This document shows positions 17,252 to 26,263 of a DNA stretch of 64,000 bases, piece by piece. The first letter of the stretch is position 1. Every line of letters begins with the position of its first letter. The position numbers and the translations under genes are program-made. Below the pieces are notes generated by a model. That model made no database searches. It had not been told where the DNA came from and worked only from the letters and a program-made list of their open reading frames with translations. This DNA comes from Phycisphaerales bacterium (lineage in GTDB: Bacteria; Planctomycetota; Phycisphaerae; Phycisphaerales; UBA1924), in contig JAGQON010000002.1 in the NCBI GenBank assembly GCA_020427395.1, positions 124,001 through 188,000 on the forward strand, written 5' to 3'.

Positions 17252-18418
17252 ATGGCCCAGCAGCTCGGCGAAGCGACCAGCGCCTTTGAGAAGCTCGATC
17301 GGTGCGCCGATCTCGACCATCGACCCCGCGTGCTGCTGGGTAAGATGGGGCTCGATGGGCACGACCGAGGTGTGAAGGTCATCGCGAGGGCCCTCCGCGA
17401 CTCAGGCGTGCATGTGATCTACTCTGGGCTGTGGCAGACGCCCCAATCGCTGGCGATCTCGGCCCGCGACGAGGATGTCGATGTCATCGCCGCCTCCATG
17501 ATGTCCAACTCGCACCTCGTGCTGGGCAGGCACCTCATCGATGGGCTGGCCAAGGTCGGACGCCCCGATATCCCCGTCCTCATGGGTGGCATCCTCCCGC
17601 AGGAAGACATCCCCAAGCTCAAGGAGATGGGCGTCCGCCAGTGTTTCCCCACGGGGACCGGGCTGATTGATATCGTGAACGCTGTACGCGGCACGGTGCA
17701 CAAGCAGTCGCTCAAGGTTGATACGGACCATCCCAGCGCTCAGCTCTCGCGGGATATCTCGCTCATCCACAACGAGAAGCCCATGCGCGAAGACGCCACG
17801 CGTCGTCGCCCCAAGCGAGTCATCGGCCTCACCGGCTCGCCCGGTGCAGGCAAGAGCACCCTCGTCGCGCAGCTCGCCCGCGAGCACTTTGTCCGTGCCC
17901 AGAATGATCCGAGCATCGGGCGATGCGCCGTCCTCGCGTTCGATCCCAAAAGCCCGATCACCAACGGCGCACTGCTCGGCGATCGACTGCGTGTCGACTT
18001 CAACAACATCGGTGAGCATGTCTATTACCACTCGCTGGCGATCCGCGGCGAGGATTACCACGGGCTCAACGATGCCGTCGAGCTCATCGGCGGTGCGTGC
18101 GAAGGCAACGACGCATACGACACGCTGTTCGTCGAGACCGTTGGTGCGGGCCAGAACGAGACACGGATCCGCGACTATGTGGATCTGACGGCTGTGGTGC
18201 TGACCCCTGGCATGGGCGACGCGGTTCAGATGGATAAGGCCGGTATCTTGGAGATCGCTGATATCTTCGTGTGCAACAAGGCCGACCACCCGGGCGAGGA
18301 CGAACTCGTTCGCGACCTGCGTGACATCGCCGGCAAGGCCCCGATCGTGGAAACCGTGGCAACGCACGCCAAGGGCATCCCTGAGCTGTTCGATACGCTG
18401 ATGTCGATGGGGTCATGA
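17252..18418 (+). CDS. Fused cobalamin-binding domain and MeaB/IcmF-type GTPase
   Basis: 388 residues. Residues 26-150 match the B12-binding domain of methylmalonyl-CoA mutase (LLGKMGLDGHDRGVKVIARAL, with DxHxxG at 35-40; later GTG). Residues 188-388 are a G3E-type GTPase: P-loop GSPGAGKST at 195-203, DPKSPITNGALLGDR, ETVGAGQNE, NKAD at 342-345. The order equals the front of IcmF, but the catalytic mutase barrel is absent. It probably serves as chaperone and small subunit for a separate acyl-CoA mutase large subunit not in this window. Its stop overlaps the cinA-type start (ATGATG). Confidence 0.9.
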   Translation: MAQQLGEATSAFEKLDRCADLDHRPRVLLGKMGLDGHDRGVKVIARALRDSGVHVIYSGLWQTPQSLAISARDEDVDVIAASMMSNSHLVLGRHLIDGLAKVGRPDIPVLMGGILPQEDIPKLKEMGVRQCFPTGTGLIDIVNAVRGTVHKQSLKVDTDHPSAQLSRDISLIHNEKPMREDATRRRPKRVIGLTGSPGAGKSTLVAQLAREHFVRAQNDPSIGRCAVLAFDPKSPITNGALLGDRLRVDFNNIGEHVYYHSLAIRGEDYHGLNDAVELIGGACEGNDAYDTLFVETVGAGQNETRIRDYVDLTAVVLTPGMGDAVQMDKAGILEIADIFVCNKADHPGEDELVRDLRDIAGKAPIVETVATHAKGIPELFDTLMSMGS

Positions 18419-18951
18419 TGATCCCCGAGTCGCTCCTTCAATCGACTCGGGAGCTCTCAGGGCTCCTGCGTGCTCGGGGGCGACAGATCACCACGGTCGA
18501 GAGTTGCACGGGCGGGCTTGTTGGGGCTTGCCTGACGGCACTGCCGGGCAGCTCGGACATCTACCCGGGCGGGTTCATTTCGTATAGCAATGAACTCAAG
18601 CAGCGGGTGGTAGGGGTTTCAACCAGTACGCTCGAGTCCTACGGGGCGGTTAGCGCCCAGACGGGCATTGAGATGGCGTTGGGTGGTCTCCAGCACGCCC
18701 AAGCCGATTTTGCGATCGCGATCACCGGTATCGCTGGACCGGACGGTGGAAGCCAAGAGAAGCCCGTGGGGACCGTGTGGATCTGCGTCGCAAACCGCGA
18801 GGGATACCAAGACTGCCGGCGGTTCATCTTCCCGGGTGATCGGGATCAGGTGCGTGCTCAGTCGGCAGACACTTCGATGCGAATGGCGATTCAGGCACTC
18901 GGGGGCGGAGTTGCGTCGCTCCCGCATGAAGCCGAGCATTGGCAGGGGTAG
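18415..18951 (+). CDS. CinA C-terminal domain protein (NMN amidohydrolase type)
   Basis: 178 residues forming a stand-alone CinA C-terminal domain: TVESCTGGLVGACLTALPGSSDIYPGGFISYSNELKQ, then TGIAGPDGG...KPVGTVWICVA. Proteins of this kind (PncC) deamidate nicotinamide mononucleotide to nicotinate mononucleotide. The N-terminal molybdopterin-like domain of full-length CinA is absent. The start overlaps the preceding stop (ATGATG), so 18415 or 18418 could be used. thiS begins 8 bp after its stop. Confidence 0.9.
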   Translation: MMIPESLLQSTRELSGLLRARGRQITTVESCTGGLVGACLTALPGSSDIYPGGFISYSNELKQRVVGVSTSTLESYGAVSAQTGIEMALGGLQHAQADFAIAITGIAGPDGGSQEKPVGTVWICVANREGYQDCRRFIFPGDRDQVRAQSADTSMRMAIQALGGGVASLPHEAEHWQG

Positions 18952-18959
18952 CATTGACT

Positions 18960-19160
18960 ATGCAGTGCACCGTCAACGGCGAATCAAGAGCGATCGAAGA
19001 TGGCACAACCATCGAGCAGCTTATTGAGCAGCTCGGGTTGGCCGGGTCGATCTGCGCGGCAGAGGTCGACAAAAAAATCGTTCCCAAGCGGGAACGATCT
19101 TCGTTTGCGATCCAAGAGGGAATGACGATCGAGATCGTCACCCTCGTGGGTGGTGGCTGA
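18960..19160 (+). CDS. thiS: Sulfur carrier protein ThiS
   Basis: 66 residues with the ubiquitin-like fold pattern: MQCTVNGESRAIEDGTTIEQLIEQLG, AAEVDKKIVPKRERSSFAIQEGMTIEIVTLVGGG. The C-terminal GG is the site of adenylation and thiocarboxylation for thiazole synthesis in thiamine biosynthesis. It follows AGGGGT at a good distance. Its middle (19071-19098) also contains, on the opposite strand, a terminator for the convergent gene. Confidence 0.9.
   Translation: MQCTVNGESRAIEDGTTIEQLIEQLGLAGSICAAEVDKKIVPKRERSSFAIQEGMTIEIVTLVGGG
19070..19098 (-). terminator. Terminator of the PpiD-like gene, inside thiS
   Basis: On the minus strand ATCGTTCCC/GGGAACGAT (19098-19090 with 19085-19077), loop GCTT, then seven T residues (19077-19071). 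It lies 65 bp beyond the stop of the minus-strand gene and entirely within the thiS coding region. Confidence 0.85.
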
Positions 19161-19162
19161 GC

Positions 19163-21157
19163 TTAGGAATCGTCTTCTCCCGTATCGAACTGCTCGAGGC
19201 CCTCACGCTTGGCCATGGCGCTGAACGAGAACGGGTTCTCGGTGAAGTATCCCGCGTCGTCGAGTTCCTGGCGGCGCGCCTGGTTGATGGCACTGCGTGC
19301 ATTCATGCGGTACTGCTCGAATGTGAGCGGGCGTGGGGCGAGCACGATGGCCAAGGCGAATGAGCGGGTGCGTGGCAAGGCCGCCTGAACCACGATCGGG
19401 CTCTGCTGCACCTGCGTGGGCAGAGCGAGCGGGTCGAGCCCGCTGGCCGCATCCCGGACGGCGGAGCGGAAGATCTCGCTGTTGAGTTCCGTGGGCACGC
19501 TGCTGGCAAGCCCGCGATCGATCGATTCCTTGCGGACACGCAGTTCACGCAGCACCCCGGGGCGAGCCGCATCGCTGTCGCTGAGCATGGCCATGACCTG
19601 ATCAATGGCCGGGGCCAGATCACTGTTCTGCTGGGCCAGTTGGGTCAGCTCATCGCCGCGGGCCACGAGCAGTTCATACGCCTTGAGCGACTTGTAGTCT
19701 TCAACGACACGCTCGCGCCCGACATCGTCGATGCCGTCTGCGGGGCCCGCATCGCGTACATCGAGCACCATCGCGTAGTAGCGGTTGCCCTGCTGATCGA
19801 TCGCGGCGTGATCCACGATGGGCAGCATCGGCTGGACATCAAGACCGGTATCTTCTGGCGCGTTCTCATCAAAGAACTGCGGGAGCAGGTAGGTCGGAAT
19901 CTGCTTGGAGCCGACACGATACATCGAGAAACCGATGCCGTTGAGTGTGAGGATGTCGTTGGGGGACAGCCAGCGGTCGCCGATGAGCTGGACCTCGATC
20001 GTGGGCATCGAGATGCCGAACTGTTCGTTGATCCGCTCGGTCACGAACTGAGCGACCTCGTCGAGCTTGGGCGCGTTCTGGTCCCAGTCTTCGGGGAGCT
20101 GGGTGATGCCATTCTGCTTGGTGAGTCCCTTGGTCTTGTCATGGATTCGGGCGCGGATCATGCGATCGGCCTCGACCATCATGGCCTGGGCCTGATCCTC
20201 GCGGAACTTGCGTTCCAGACCGGCGCGCTCGCCGGCGAAGTCGCCAGGGTACTGATCGCGGTTCTGCTGCCAGATCTTGCTCAGCTCGATGCGATCAACC
20301 TTGACGGCATTCTGGAACGCCTGCTGATCGAGCTTGATCCAGCCAAGCTTGATGCGGGTGGGCTGCCAGTAGCCGAAGCCGAACTCGTTCTCTTCGGGCT
20401 TATGGACCTTATGCTCGTTGAAGAACGCGGTGAGAGCTTCTTCGCTGGGCTCCTCGATGGCATCCGAAACAAGCGACGATTTGATCAGGACCGCGTTGAC
20501 GGCCACGCCATCAAACTGGTCCTTGCTGATCTCGATCGCGTTCAGGTCGCTGAACGAGGGGACATTATCGAGCCCGTTGAGCATGCGGTATACGCCGCGT
20601 GCTTCTGCGAGGATGCGGTAGGCGTCGTCCTCGGTGCCACGCAGGCTGGCGGCTGTGCTCAGTGTGCGCTGGTTGATGATGTTGATGATCTGTGACTTGA
20701 GTTCCGTTGCACGCTGGTTGTATGCCTCGGGGCTGGCGATCAAGCCGCGCATGCGCTCGTTCTCAGTTTGAATGATCGCTTCCTGCTCAGCGAGCAAGGG
20801 AATCCACGACTGACCGTCACCGGCTTCGCCGACCAGCCCGGCCTTGCGGGCGGCGTCCGCCAGCAGCAGCCAGTGCAGGGCAGCGTTGGTCTCCGAGGTG
20901 CTGTCGAGGCCGAGCCCGCCGTTGCTCCTTGGCTGGAGCGATCGCGGGTAGGCGTTGCCCAGCAGGGAGATGGTCGCCTGAGCCCGCTGGATATCGCCCC
21001 GGTTGAAGGTTGTGCCGTCGCCGAGCTTGGCCACCTTCGATTTGAGCGGCGAGGGGCTCATCTGTGTGAGGATCGGCTGCAACAGGAAGACGACCATCAG
21101 CAGCGAGCCACCCACAACGAGGATGAGCAACTGGTACTTGCGAATGAACTTGATCAT
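19163..21157 (-). CDS. Membrane-anchored PpiD/SurA-like foldase (putative)
   Basis: 664 residues. MIKFIRKYQLLILVVGGSLLMVVFLLQPIL is an uncleaved N-terminal membrane anchor, placing the rest in the periplasm. The first part (FNRGDIQRAQATISLLG..., then AYRILAEARGVYRML) resembles the SurA/PpiD N-terminal helical module; the region near SDAIEEPSEEALTAFFNEHKVHKPEENEFGFGYWQPTRIKLGWIKLD also fits that layout. I do not see a clear parvulin active site, so enzymatic activity is doubtful. Probably a periplasmic chaperone. It is the next minus-strand gene after rpsD and converges on thiS, with only 2 bp between the two stops. Confidence 0.65.
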   Translation of the reverse strand: MIKFIRKYQLLILVVGGSLLMVVFLLQPILTQMSPSPLKSKVAKLGDGTTFNRGDIQRAQATISLLGNAYPRSLQPRSNGGLGLDSTSETNAALHWLLLADAARKAGLVGEAGDGQSWIPLLAEQEAIIQTENERMRGLIASPEAYNQRATELKSQIINIINQRTLSTAASLRGTEDDAYRILAEARGVYRMLNGLDNVPSFSDLNAIEISKDQFDGVAVNAVLIKSSLVSDAIEEPSEEALTAFFNEHKVHKPEENEFGFGYWQPTRIKLGWIKLDQQAFQNAVKVDRIELSKIWQQNRDQYPGDFAGERAGLERKFREDQAQAMMVEADRMIRARIHDKTKGLTKQNGITQLPEDWDQNAPKLDEVAQFVTERINEQFGISMPTIEVQLIGDRWLSPNDILTLNGIGFSMYRVGSKQIPTYLLPQFFDENAPEDTGLDVQPMLPIVDHAAIDQQGNRYYAMVLDVRDAGPADGIDDVGRERVVEDYKSLKAYELLVARGDELTQLAQQNSDLAPAIDQVMAMLSDSDAARPGVLRELRVRKESIDRGLASSVPTELNSEIFRSAVRDAASGLDPLALPTQVQQSPIVVQAALPRTRSFALAIVLAPRPLTFEQYRMNARSAINQARRQELDDAGYFTENPFSFSAMAKREGLEQFDTGEDDS

Positions 21158-21183
21158 GGGTGTTCAATCTCGTCAGGTGTGAA

Positions 21184-21216
21184 TAAACAAATCCTCGGGC
21201 GCAAGACCCGAGGATT
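21184..21216 (-). terminator. Terminator of rpsD
   Basis: 10-bp stem AATCCTCGGG/CCCGAGGATT (21216-21207 with 21199-21190), then TGTTTATT on the minus strand. Confidence 0.8.
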
Positions 21217-21268
21217 CGCGTTGCTCATCCTCGGCGTCTGACGGTGCCGGACGCGAGGGTTGATTGTA

Positions 21269-21868
21269 TTAGCGGTAGAACTCGATGATGAGGTTGGTGT
21301 TCACATCGAAGGGGATCTGATCGCTGGTGGGCAGCGCCGCGACCTTTGCGTTGAGCTCGCTCGGGTTGAAGGCGATCCAGCCCGGAACCTCGTGGCCGCC
21401 CAGCGACTCCATGTTCTCACGAGCGACCTTCTGGATCTTGGTCTTGAGAGTGATGGTGTCGCCGACCTTGAGTCGGTAGGAGGGGATATCGACCTTGCGA
21501 CCGTTCACGAGCACATGACCGTGACCGACCATCTGGCGGGCGGCCCAGATCGTGCGGGCAACGCCCATACGACGGATCACATTGTCCAGACGGAGCTCAA
21601 GGAGCTGCATCAGGATGTCGCCCGAGTTGCCGGGACGACGCTTTGCCTCGTCAACGGTGCGGCGGAACTGCTTCTCGAGAATGTTGTAGTGGTAGCGGAG
21701 CTTCTGCTTTTCCTGCAGGCGGATGCCGTAGTCACGCAGGCGGCGACCGCGGTAGCCGTGCATGCCCGGAGGGGTGAGCTGACGCTTGCTGGTGTGCTTG
21801 GGGATGTCCGCGATGGGGACACCGACACGACGCGAGAGACGGACCTTGGGTCCGGTGTAAGTCGCCAT
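21269..21868 (-). CDS. rpsD: 30S ribosomal protein S4
   Basis: 199 residues: MATYTGPKVRLSRRVGVPI, SKRQLTPPGMHGYRGRRLRDYGIRLQEKQKLRYHYNILEKQFRR, then the S4 RNA-binding domain RLDNVIRRMGVARTIWAARQMVGHGHVLVNGRKVDIPSYRLKVGD. The N-terminus lacks the cysteine zinc site. It is encoded outside the usual ribosomal operon. Between 21888 and 21915 the leader contains a GC-rich hairpin (CCGC...GCGG) that might be a binding site for autoregulation by S4. Confidence 0.97.
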   Translation of the reverse strand: MATYTGPKVRLSRRVGVPIADIPKHTSKRQLTPPGMHGYRGRRLRDYGIRLQEKQKLRYHYNILEKQFRRTVDEAKRRPGNSGDILMQLLELRLDNVIRRMGVARTIWAARQMVGHGHVLVNGRKVDIPSYRLKVGDTITLKTKIQKVARENMESLGGHEVPGWIAFNPSELNAKVAALPTSDQIPFDVNTNLIIEFYR

Positions 21869-22082
21869 AGGCGGCTTCCTTTCTTCCGTCCGCAGGGCGG
21901 TTCAGTCCGCCTGCGGTGCTGCGAGGATGCTCGCAGCGACCATGCCGGGTGGCCGAGGCTTCGGTCCGGCGTGAATGGCCCGGGCACAATGCCTGGGAGG
22001 GTCCTGATTGAAGACCACCAACCGCTCTGGGTCAAGCGAGCGATGCGATATGAATCACCCGCCTGTCCGGCTCCGGTTCGGG

Positions 22083-23081
22083 TCAGTCGGCCAGCGGGTC
22101 GGGGCGGTAGAGCTTGACACCCAGCGCCCAGTTCTTCTCGGTGAAGTTCCCGCCCAGCGAGACGGCGTTTTCACGATCCGGGCGGGCGGCCGTCAGGGCC
22201 ATGACCGTCTTGGCATCGAGGTTGTCGATCAGCGAGACGAGCACCGCCTCGGGCGATGAGGGCATCTTGGCCGAGCCGTACTCGGGCTTCTCGTGGTGCG
22301 AGATGATGATGTGCTGCAGGATCGTCAGGGCTCCCGCGGGCATGCGGGTGCCACGCTCGTGCATCATCTGCTGGGCCTTGTCGTGGAGCATGATCGCGCC
22401 CTCAACGAGGTGTCCGATCAGCTCACCGCGATCGGTGTAGCCGAAGCCGCGGTCGTAGTAGAGTTCACGTGTCTTGCCGAGGTCGTGCAGGAAGAGTCCC
22501 ATCATCACGATGTCGCGGTTGATCTTGGGGTAGATCGGGCAGATGACATCGGCCAGCTGCATGAGCGTGAGCGTGTGTTCAAGCAGGCCGCCGAGGTATG
22601 CATGGTGCAGGCGTGCCGCGGCGGGGGCGTTGCGGAAGCCGTCCATCAGGTACTCGTCTGCGAGGTAGGTCTCGGCGAGGGCCTTCATGGCTGGGTGCTC
22701 AAGCGTGTCCAGCAATCGCTTGACTTCCGCGAACATTTCTGTGGGGTCGCGATCGGATGCCGGCAGGATTTCCCGGAGTTCATCTGGTGTAGGGTCGTGC
22801 GGATCGATACGGTGAATGATGATCTGCAGCTCGCCCTGGTAGGCCTGTGTCTCGCCCTCGACCCAGACAAACCCGTCTGTGGGGAGCCGCCGGAACATGC
22901 TCTCCTCGATCGACCACATCCGACCCGAGGCCTGCCCCGAGGAATCGCCGAGCAAGCAGCGCAGGTACGGCTTGCCTTTCTGTGTGGTGCCCATCTGGGC
23001 GTTGGCGATGGAATAGATACCGTCGAGTCGCTCTGAGGGCTTCATCTCGGCAATGGTGCGGCGCGCTGTGTTCATGCTCAT
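22083..23081 (-). CDS. 3'-5' exoribonuclease YhaM-like (OB fold plus HD domain)
   Basis: About 332 residues. The N-terminal ~110 residues fit an OB nucleic-acid-binding fold (SERLDGIYSIANAQMGTTQKGKPYLRCLLGDSSGQASGRMW). The HD hydrolase part follows: HHAYLGGLLEHTLTLMQLAD, MMGLFLHDLGKTREL (HD pair), EGAIML, then HHIIISHHEKPEYGS. YhaM-type enzymes degrade RNA from the 3' end. The start is uncertain; ATG at 23123 would add 14 residues. Divergent from lptD. Confidence 0.85.
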   Translation of the reverse strand: MSMNTARRTIAEMKPSERLDGIYSIANAQMGTTQKGKPYLRCLLGDSSGQASGRMWSIEESMFRRLPTDGFVWVEGETQAYQGELQIIIHRIDPHDPTPDELREILPASDRDPTEMFAEVKRLLDTLEHPAMKALAETYLADEYLMDGFRNAPAAARLHHAYLGGLLEHTLTLMQLADVICPIYPKINRDIVMMGLFLHDLGKTRELYYDRGFGYTDRGELIGHLVEGAIMLHDKAQQMMHERGTRMPAGALTILQHIIISHHEKPEYGSAKMPSSPEAVLVSLIDNLDAKTVMALTAARPDRENAVSLGGNFTEKNWALGVKLYRPDPLAD

Positions 23082-23183
23082 GGGGACAGCATAGATATCC
23101 CGACGCTCGATCTCCATTTCCAACCCGCCTGAACCCGATCGGGTACACTTTGGTCTTCGCTCTCAGGAAGGATCTCATCGCGT

Positions 23184-26100
23184 ATGTCCCAGCCCGTGTC
23201 TACCCGCAACAACCGACGACTGGCGATCTCGCTGCTCGCGGGGACATGCCTCGGGCTCTCGAGCGTCCCGGGGACCGCGATCGCGGGATCGCTCGCCATG
23301 GTGCAGCCCGATGCTCGGGCATCGTTCGATTCGGTCGATTTTGCGATCAACCCTGTCGTGGGTGAGATCAAGGCCAAGGCCCGGTCGGGCTGGGTCTGGC
23401 GTGAGGGTACCACGCACCGCATGCAGCTCGTGGGAGATGTTGAGGTCACACTGGCCGGCAGTCAGTTCGTCGCTCGGTCGGCGAGCTTGTGGCTGCGAAA
23501 AGTCTCGGATGGTGAGCGTGGCGACATCTATCAGGTCTTCGCGGTCTTTGAGGACATGCGGAGCGCCGACGGGACGATCACCATGCGAGCCCAACGCATG
23601 CCAGTGCGCGGCGTGATCGAGCTGAACTCGCCCATCAGCCTCGCGATGGACGCGAGATTCAGTTCGCCGCCGAAGCGAGACAGCGAACCAGGGCGGCTGC
23701 TCGCCAACGCGGAGCAGGTTTTCGCGGAGCGGGTGCTGGGTGTTGATCAGCCCAGGGCTGAGCAACAACAGGATCGCCCGTGGTCACCGCCGACTGATCG
23801 CGATTCCACTCCGGGAGAGAACAAGGCGCCCAAGAACGAGCAGATTGCTGGCGACGCATCGACGCAGCCTGTGACGAGTGCGGATCGTCCTGCGGGGCCG
23901 GTCTTCGATGCCGATGGCATCTTCTCCATCGCGATCGGTGGGCGAGTCGTCATCGATGGCGTGCGCGGTGGAACGCAGTCCGTCATCACCGCCGATGGCG
24001 GTGTCAAGGTCCAGTACCTGTCACCGTCCACGCGTCGTTGGGTCGATTTCAGCGCTGAGCGGGTTGTAATTTACACGCGCGGCGACGAGCCGGTGACTGG
24101 CGTCTCACAGTTCGGGACGGGTCAGATTGAGGGCATCTATCTTGAGGGCGGCGTCTACGCGGGCGATGCCCAGTGGTCTGTGAGAGCGCCACGGATGTAC
24201 CTCGATGTCGTGAACAACAAGGCGTTGATGCTCGACACAGTCTTCTGGACTACCGATCGCGAGACGGACATGCCCCTGTATGTCCGTGCGGACAGCGTGC
24301 GTCAGTCGGCCAAGGACGAGTTCCTCGCTGAAAACGCGACGATCTCTAACACCGCTTTCTTCGAGCCGGATGTGACGATCGGGATCAAGAATATCAAGGT
24401 CACGCTGGATACCCCTGGCGAGCGTGAAGCGGAATCCGATCCTCGCCCAGGAGTCATTGTCGAGGCCAAGAGCGTGACGCTCAAGGCCGGGCCGGTGCCG
24501 ATTCTTTGGCTGCCGGGGTTCAAGGGTGACCCGGGCGACTTCCCGTTGCGGCAGATCCAGATCGGGGATTCGAATCGATCCGGGCTGGCACTTCAGACAC
24601 GCTGGAACGCGCTCTCGCTGTTCAAGATCGATGCCCCGCCGGGCGTTGATGTTGATCTGAATCTCGACTACTACGGGGAGCGCGGCTTCGGCTTCGGTGT
24701 TGAGGCCCAGTGGCAGACCGAAAAACATAAGGGTGGGGTATTCTCGTACCTGCTTCCTGAGGATAATGGCACCGACATCACGCCGTCGGGTCGTCGTCTC
24801 GAACGCGATGGCGAGACTCGCGGCATTTTCGCGTACCACGATCTTTGGCGTGTGACAAACCAGTGGACTCTCGTCAGCGAGCTCAGCTACATTTCGGATG
24901 AGGCGTTCGTGCCATCATTCTTCGAGCAGACCGCACGCTCGACCGAGGCGTTCCGCAACCGCATCATTCTTGAGCGTCTGAGCGACGACACCCAGTTCAG
25001 CCTGGAACTTAGCAGCACGGTCAACGACTTCATTGTCCCCGAGCATCAGCTCCAGTCGCCGGGCTACAGCGTGAGCAAGACCCCCGAGGCCCGATTCATC
25101 GCGCTCGGTAAGGACCTGCTCCCGGATATCGAACCCGGCTTGCTGACCTATTCGTTCGAGGCCCGCGCGGGCGTGCTGCGTCTGGCGTTCTCCGAGGTCG
25201 ACGCCCGCGAGTATGGGCTGATCAGCAACTCGCTCGCCGACGACGCGTTCGGAACGACCGCGACGCAATCATTGGGCGACAAGTTCCGCGCGATGGGGCT
25301 AGATGAGAGCGCCGTGACCCGCCTCGACACACGCCACGAACTGAGCTCCAGGTTCGACATGGGCCCGATCAGGATCAACCCGTTCCTGGTCGGTCGGTTC
25401 ACGGCCTACGACGATGATTACGCCCTCTACTCTCCAGCACAGGACGACGAGTTCCGTTTCTGGGGCGCCGCTGGCGTGACATTCTCAACCACAATCAGCA
25501 AGGTCGACGATTCGATCGAGAGCCGCTTCTTCGACTTGCACCGGATCCGCCACATCGTTGAGCCTTCGATCACGATCTGGGGCAGTGATTCGAACTTCGA
25601 TCGCACCGATGTCCCGGTCTATGACGACGATGTCGAGGATCTACTTGTGGGCAGCGCCTTCCGTGCCGCGATCGACCAGACCTGGCAGACCAAGCGTGGC
25701 GGTGTCGGTCGATGGCGTGATGTTGATATCGTCAAGCTCCGTACGGAGTATGTCAATATCGACGATTCGATCGGCAGCGTCGCGATCCCTGAATACTTCT
25801 CTTCGCGTCCAGAACTCTCGAATCCCGGCGAGTATTTCAACGCCAGCATGATCGTGCAACCGACAGACGCCTTCGCGATCGCCGGCGAATGGGAGTACGA
25901 CCTCGAGCAGCATTCTACGGCCAAATCCAGCATCGGTGCGATCCTTGAGAACCGCCCCGGGCTGACGACCTCGGTCGAGTACCGAGAGGTTCAGCCGCTT
26001 GATGCGACCTTCCTGACCGTGGGGGCCCGCTACCGACTGAGCGACAAGTACGCGCTGGCATTCAACGCAAACTACAACTTCCGGCTGGAAGATTTTCAGA

Positions 26101-26255
26101 CTTTCAACACCCAGATCCTGCGTCGTTTCCAGATCGGCACGCTCGGTGCCACCATCAGGTACAACAACATCCGTGGCGAGACCAGCATCGGTTTCGTGTT
26201 CCGCCCGCTTGGCGCTGGTAACGAACTCCCGATCGATTCGTCCTGGGGCGGCTGA
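23184..26255 (+). CDS. lptD: LPS-assembly protein LptD-like outer-membrane beta-barrel
   Basis: 1,023 residues. A signal peptide (RRLAISLLAGTCLGLSSVPGTAIA) is followed by an OstA-like beta-jellyroll domain: WVWREGTTHRMQLVGDVEVTLAGSQFVARSASLWL and a second set around 245-410 (VKVQYLSPSTRRWVDFSAERVVIYTRG, PLYVRADSVRQ). The rest is strand-rich and barrel-like, with LRQIQIGDSNRSGLALQTRWNAL and SKTPEARFIALGKDLLPDIEPGLLTYSFEARAGV. LptD inserts lipopolysaccharide into the outer leaflet. An AGGAAGGA ribosome site lies upstream. It ends 8 bp from the convergent purF stop. Confidence 0.82.
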   Translation: MSQPVSTRNNRRLAISLLAGTCLGLSSVPGTAIAGSLAMVQPDARASFDSVDFAINPVVGEIKAKARSGWVWREGTTHRMQLVGDVEVTLAGSQFVARSASLWLRKVSDGERGDIYQVFAVFEDMRSADGTITMRAQRMPVRGVIELNSPISLAMDARFSSPPKRDSEPGRLLANAEQVFAERVLGVDQPRAEQQQDRPWSPPTDRDSTPGENKAPKNEQIAGDASTQPVTSADRPAGPVFDADGIFSIAIGGRVVIDGVRGGTQSVITADGGVKVQYLSPSTRRWVDFSAERVVIYTRGDEPVTGVSQFGTGQIEGIYLEGGVYAGDAQWSVRAPRMYLDVVNNKALMLDTVFWTTDRETDMPLYVRADSVRQSAKDEFLAENATISNTAFFEPDVTIGIKNIKVTLDTPGEREAESDPRPGVIVEAKSVTLKAGPVPILWLPGFKGDPGDFPLRQIQIGDSNRSGLALQTRWNALSLFKIDAPPGVDVDLNLDYYGERGFGFGVEAQWQTEKHKGGVFSYLLPEDNGTDITPSGRRLERDGETRGIFAYHDLWRVTNQWTLVSELSYISDEAFVPSFFEQTARSTEAFRNRIILERLSDDTQFSLELSSTVNDFIVPEHQLQSPGYSVSKTPEARFIALGKDLLPDIEPGLLTYSFEARAGVLRLAFSEVDAREYGLISNSLADDAFGTTATQSLGDKFRAMGLDESAVTRLDTRHELSSRFDMGPIRINPFLVGRFTAYDDDYALYSPAQDDEFRFWGAAGVTFSTTISKVDDSIESRFFDLHRIRHIVEPSITIWGSDSNFDRTDVPVYDDDVEDLLVGSAFRAAIDQTWQTKRGGVGRWRDVDIVKLRTEYVNIDDSIGSVAIPEYFSSRPELSNPGEYFNASMIVQPTDAFAIAGEWEYDLEQHSTAKSSIGAILENRPGLTTSVEYREVQPLDATFLTVGARYRLSDKYALAFNANYNFRLEDFQTFNTQILRRFQIGTLGATIRYNNIRGETSIGFVFRPLGAGNELPIDSSWGG

Positions 26256-26263
26256 ATAAGTGA

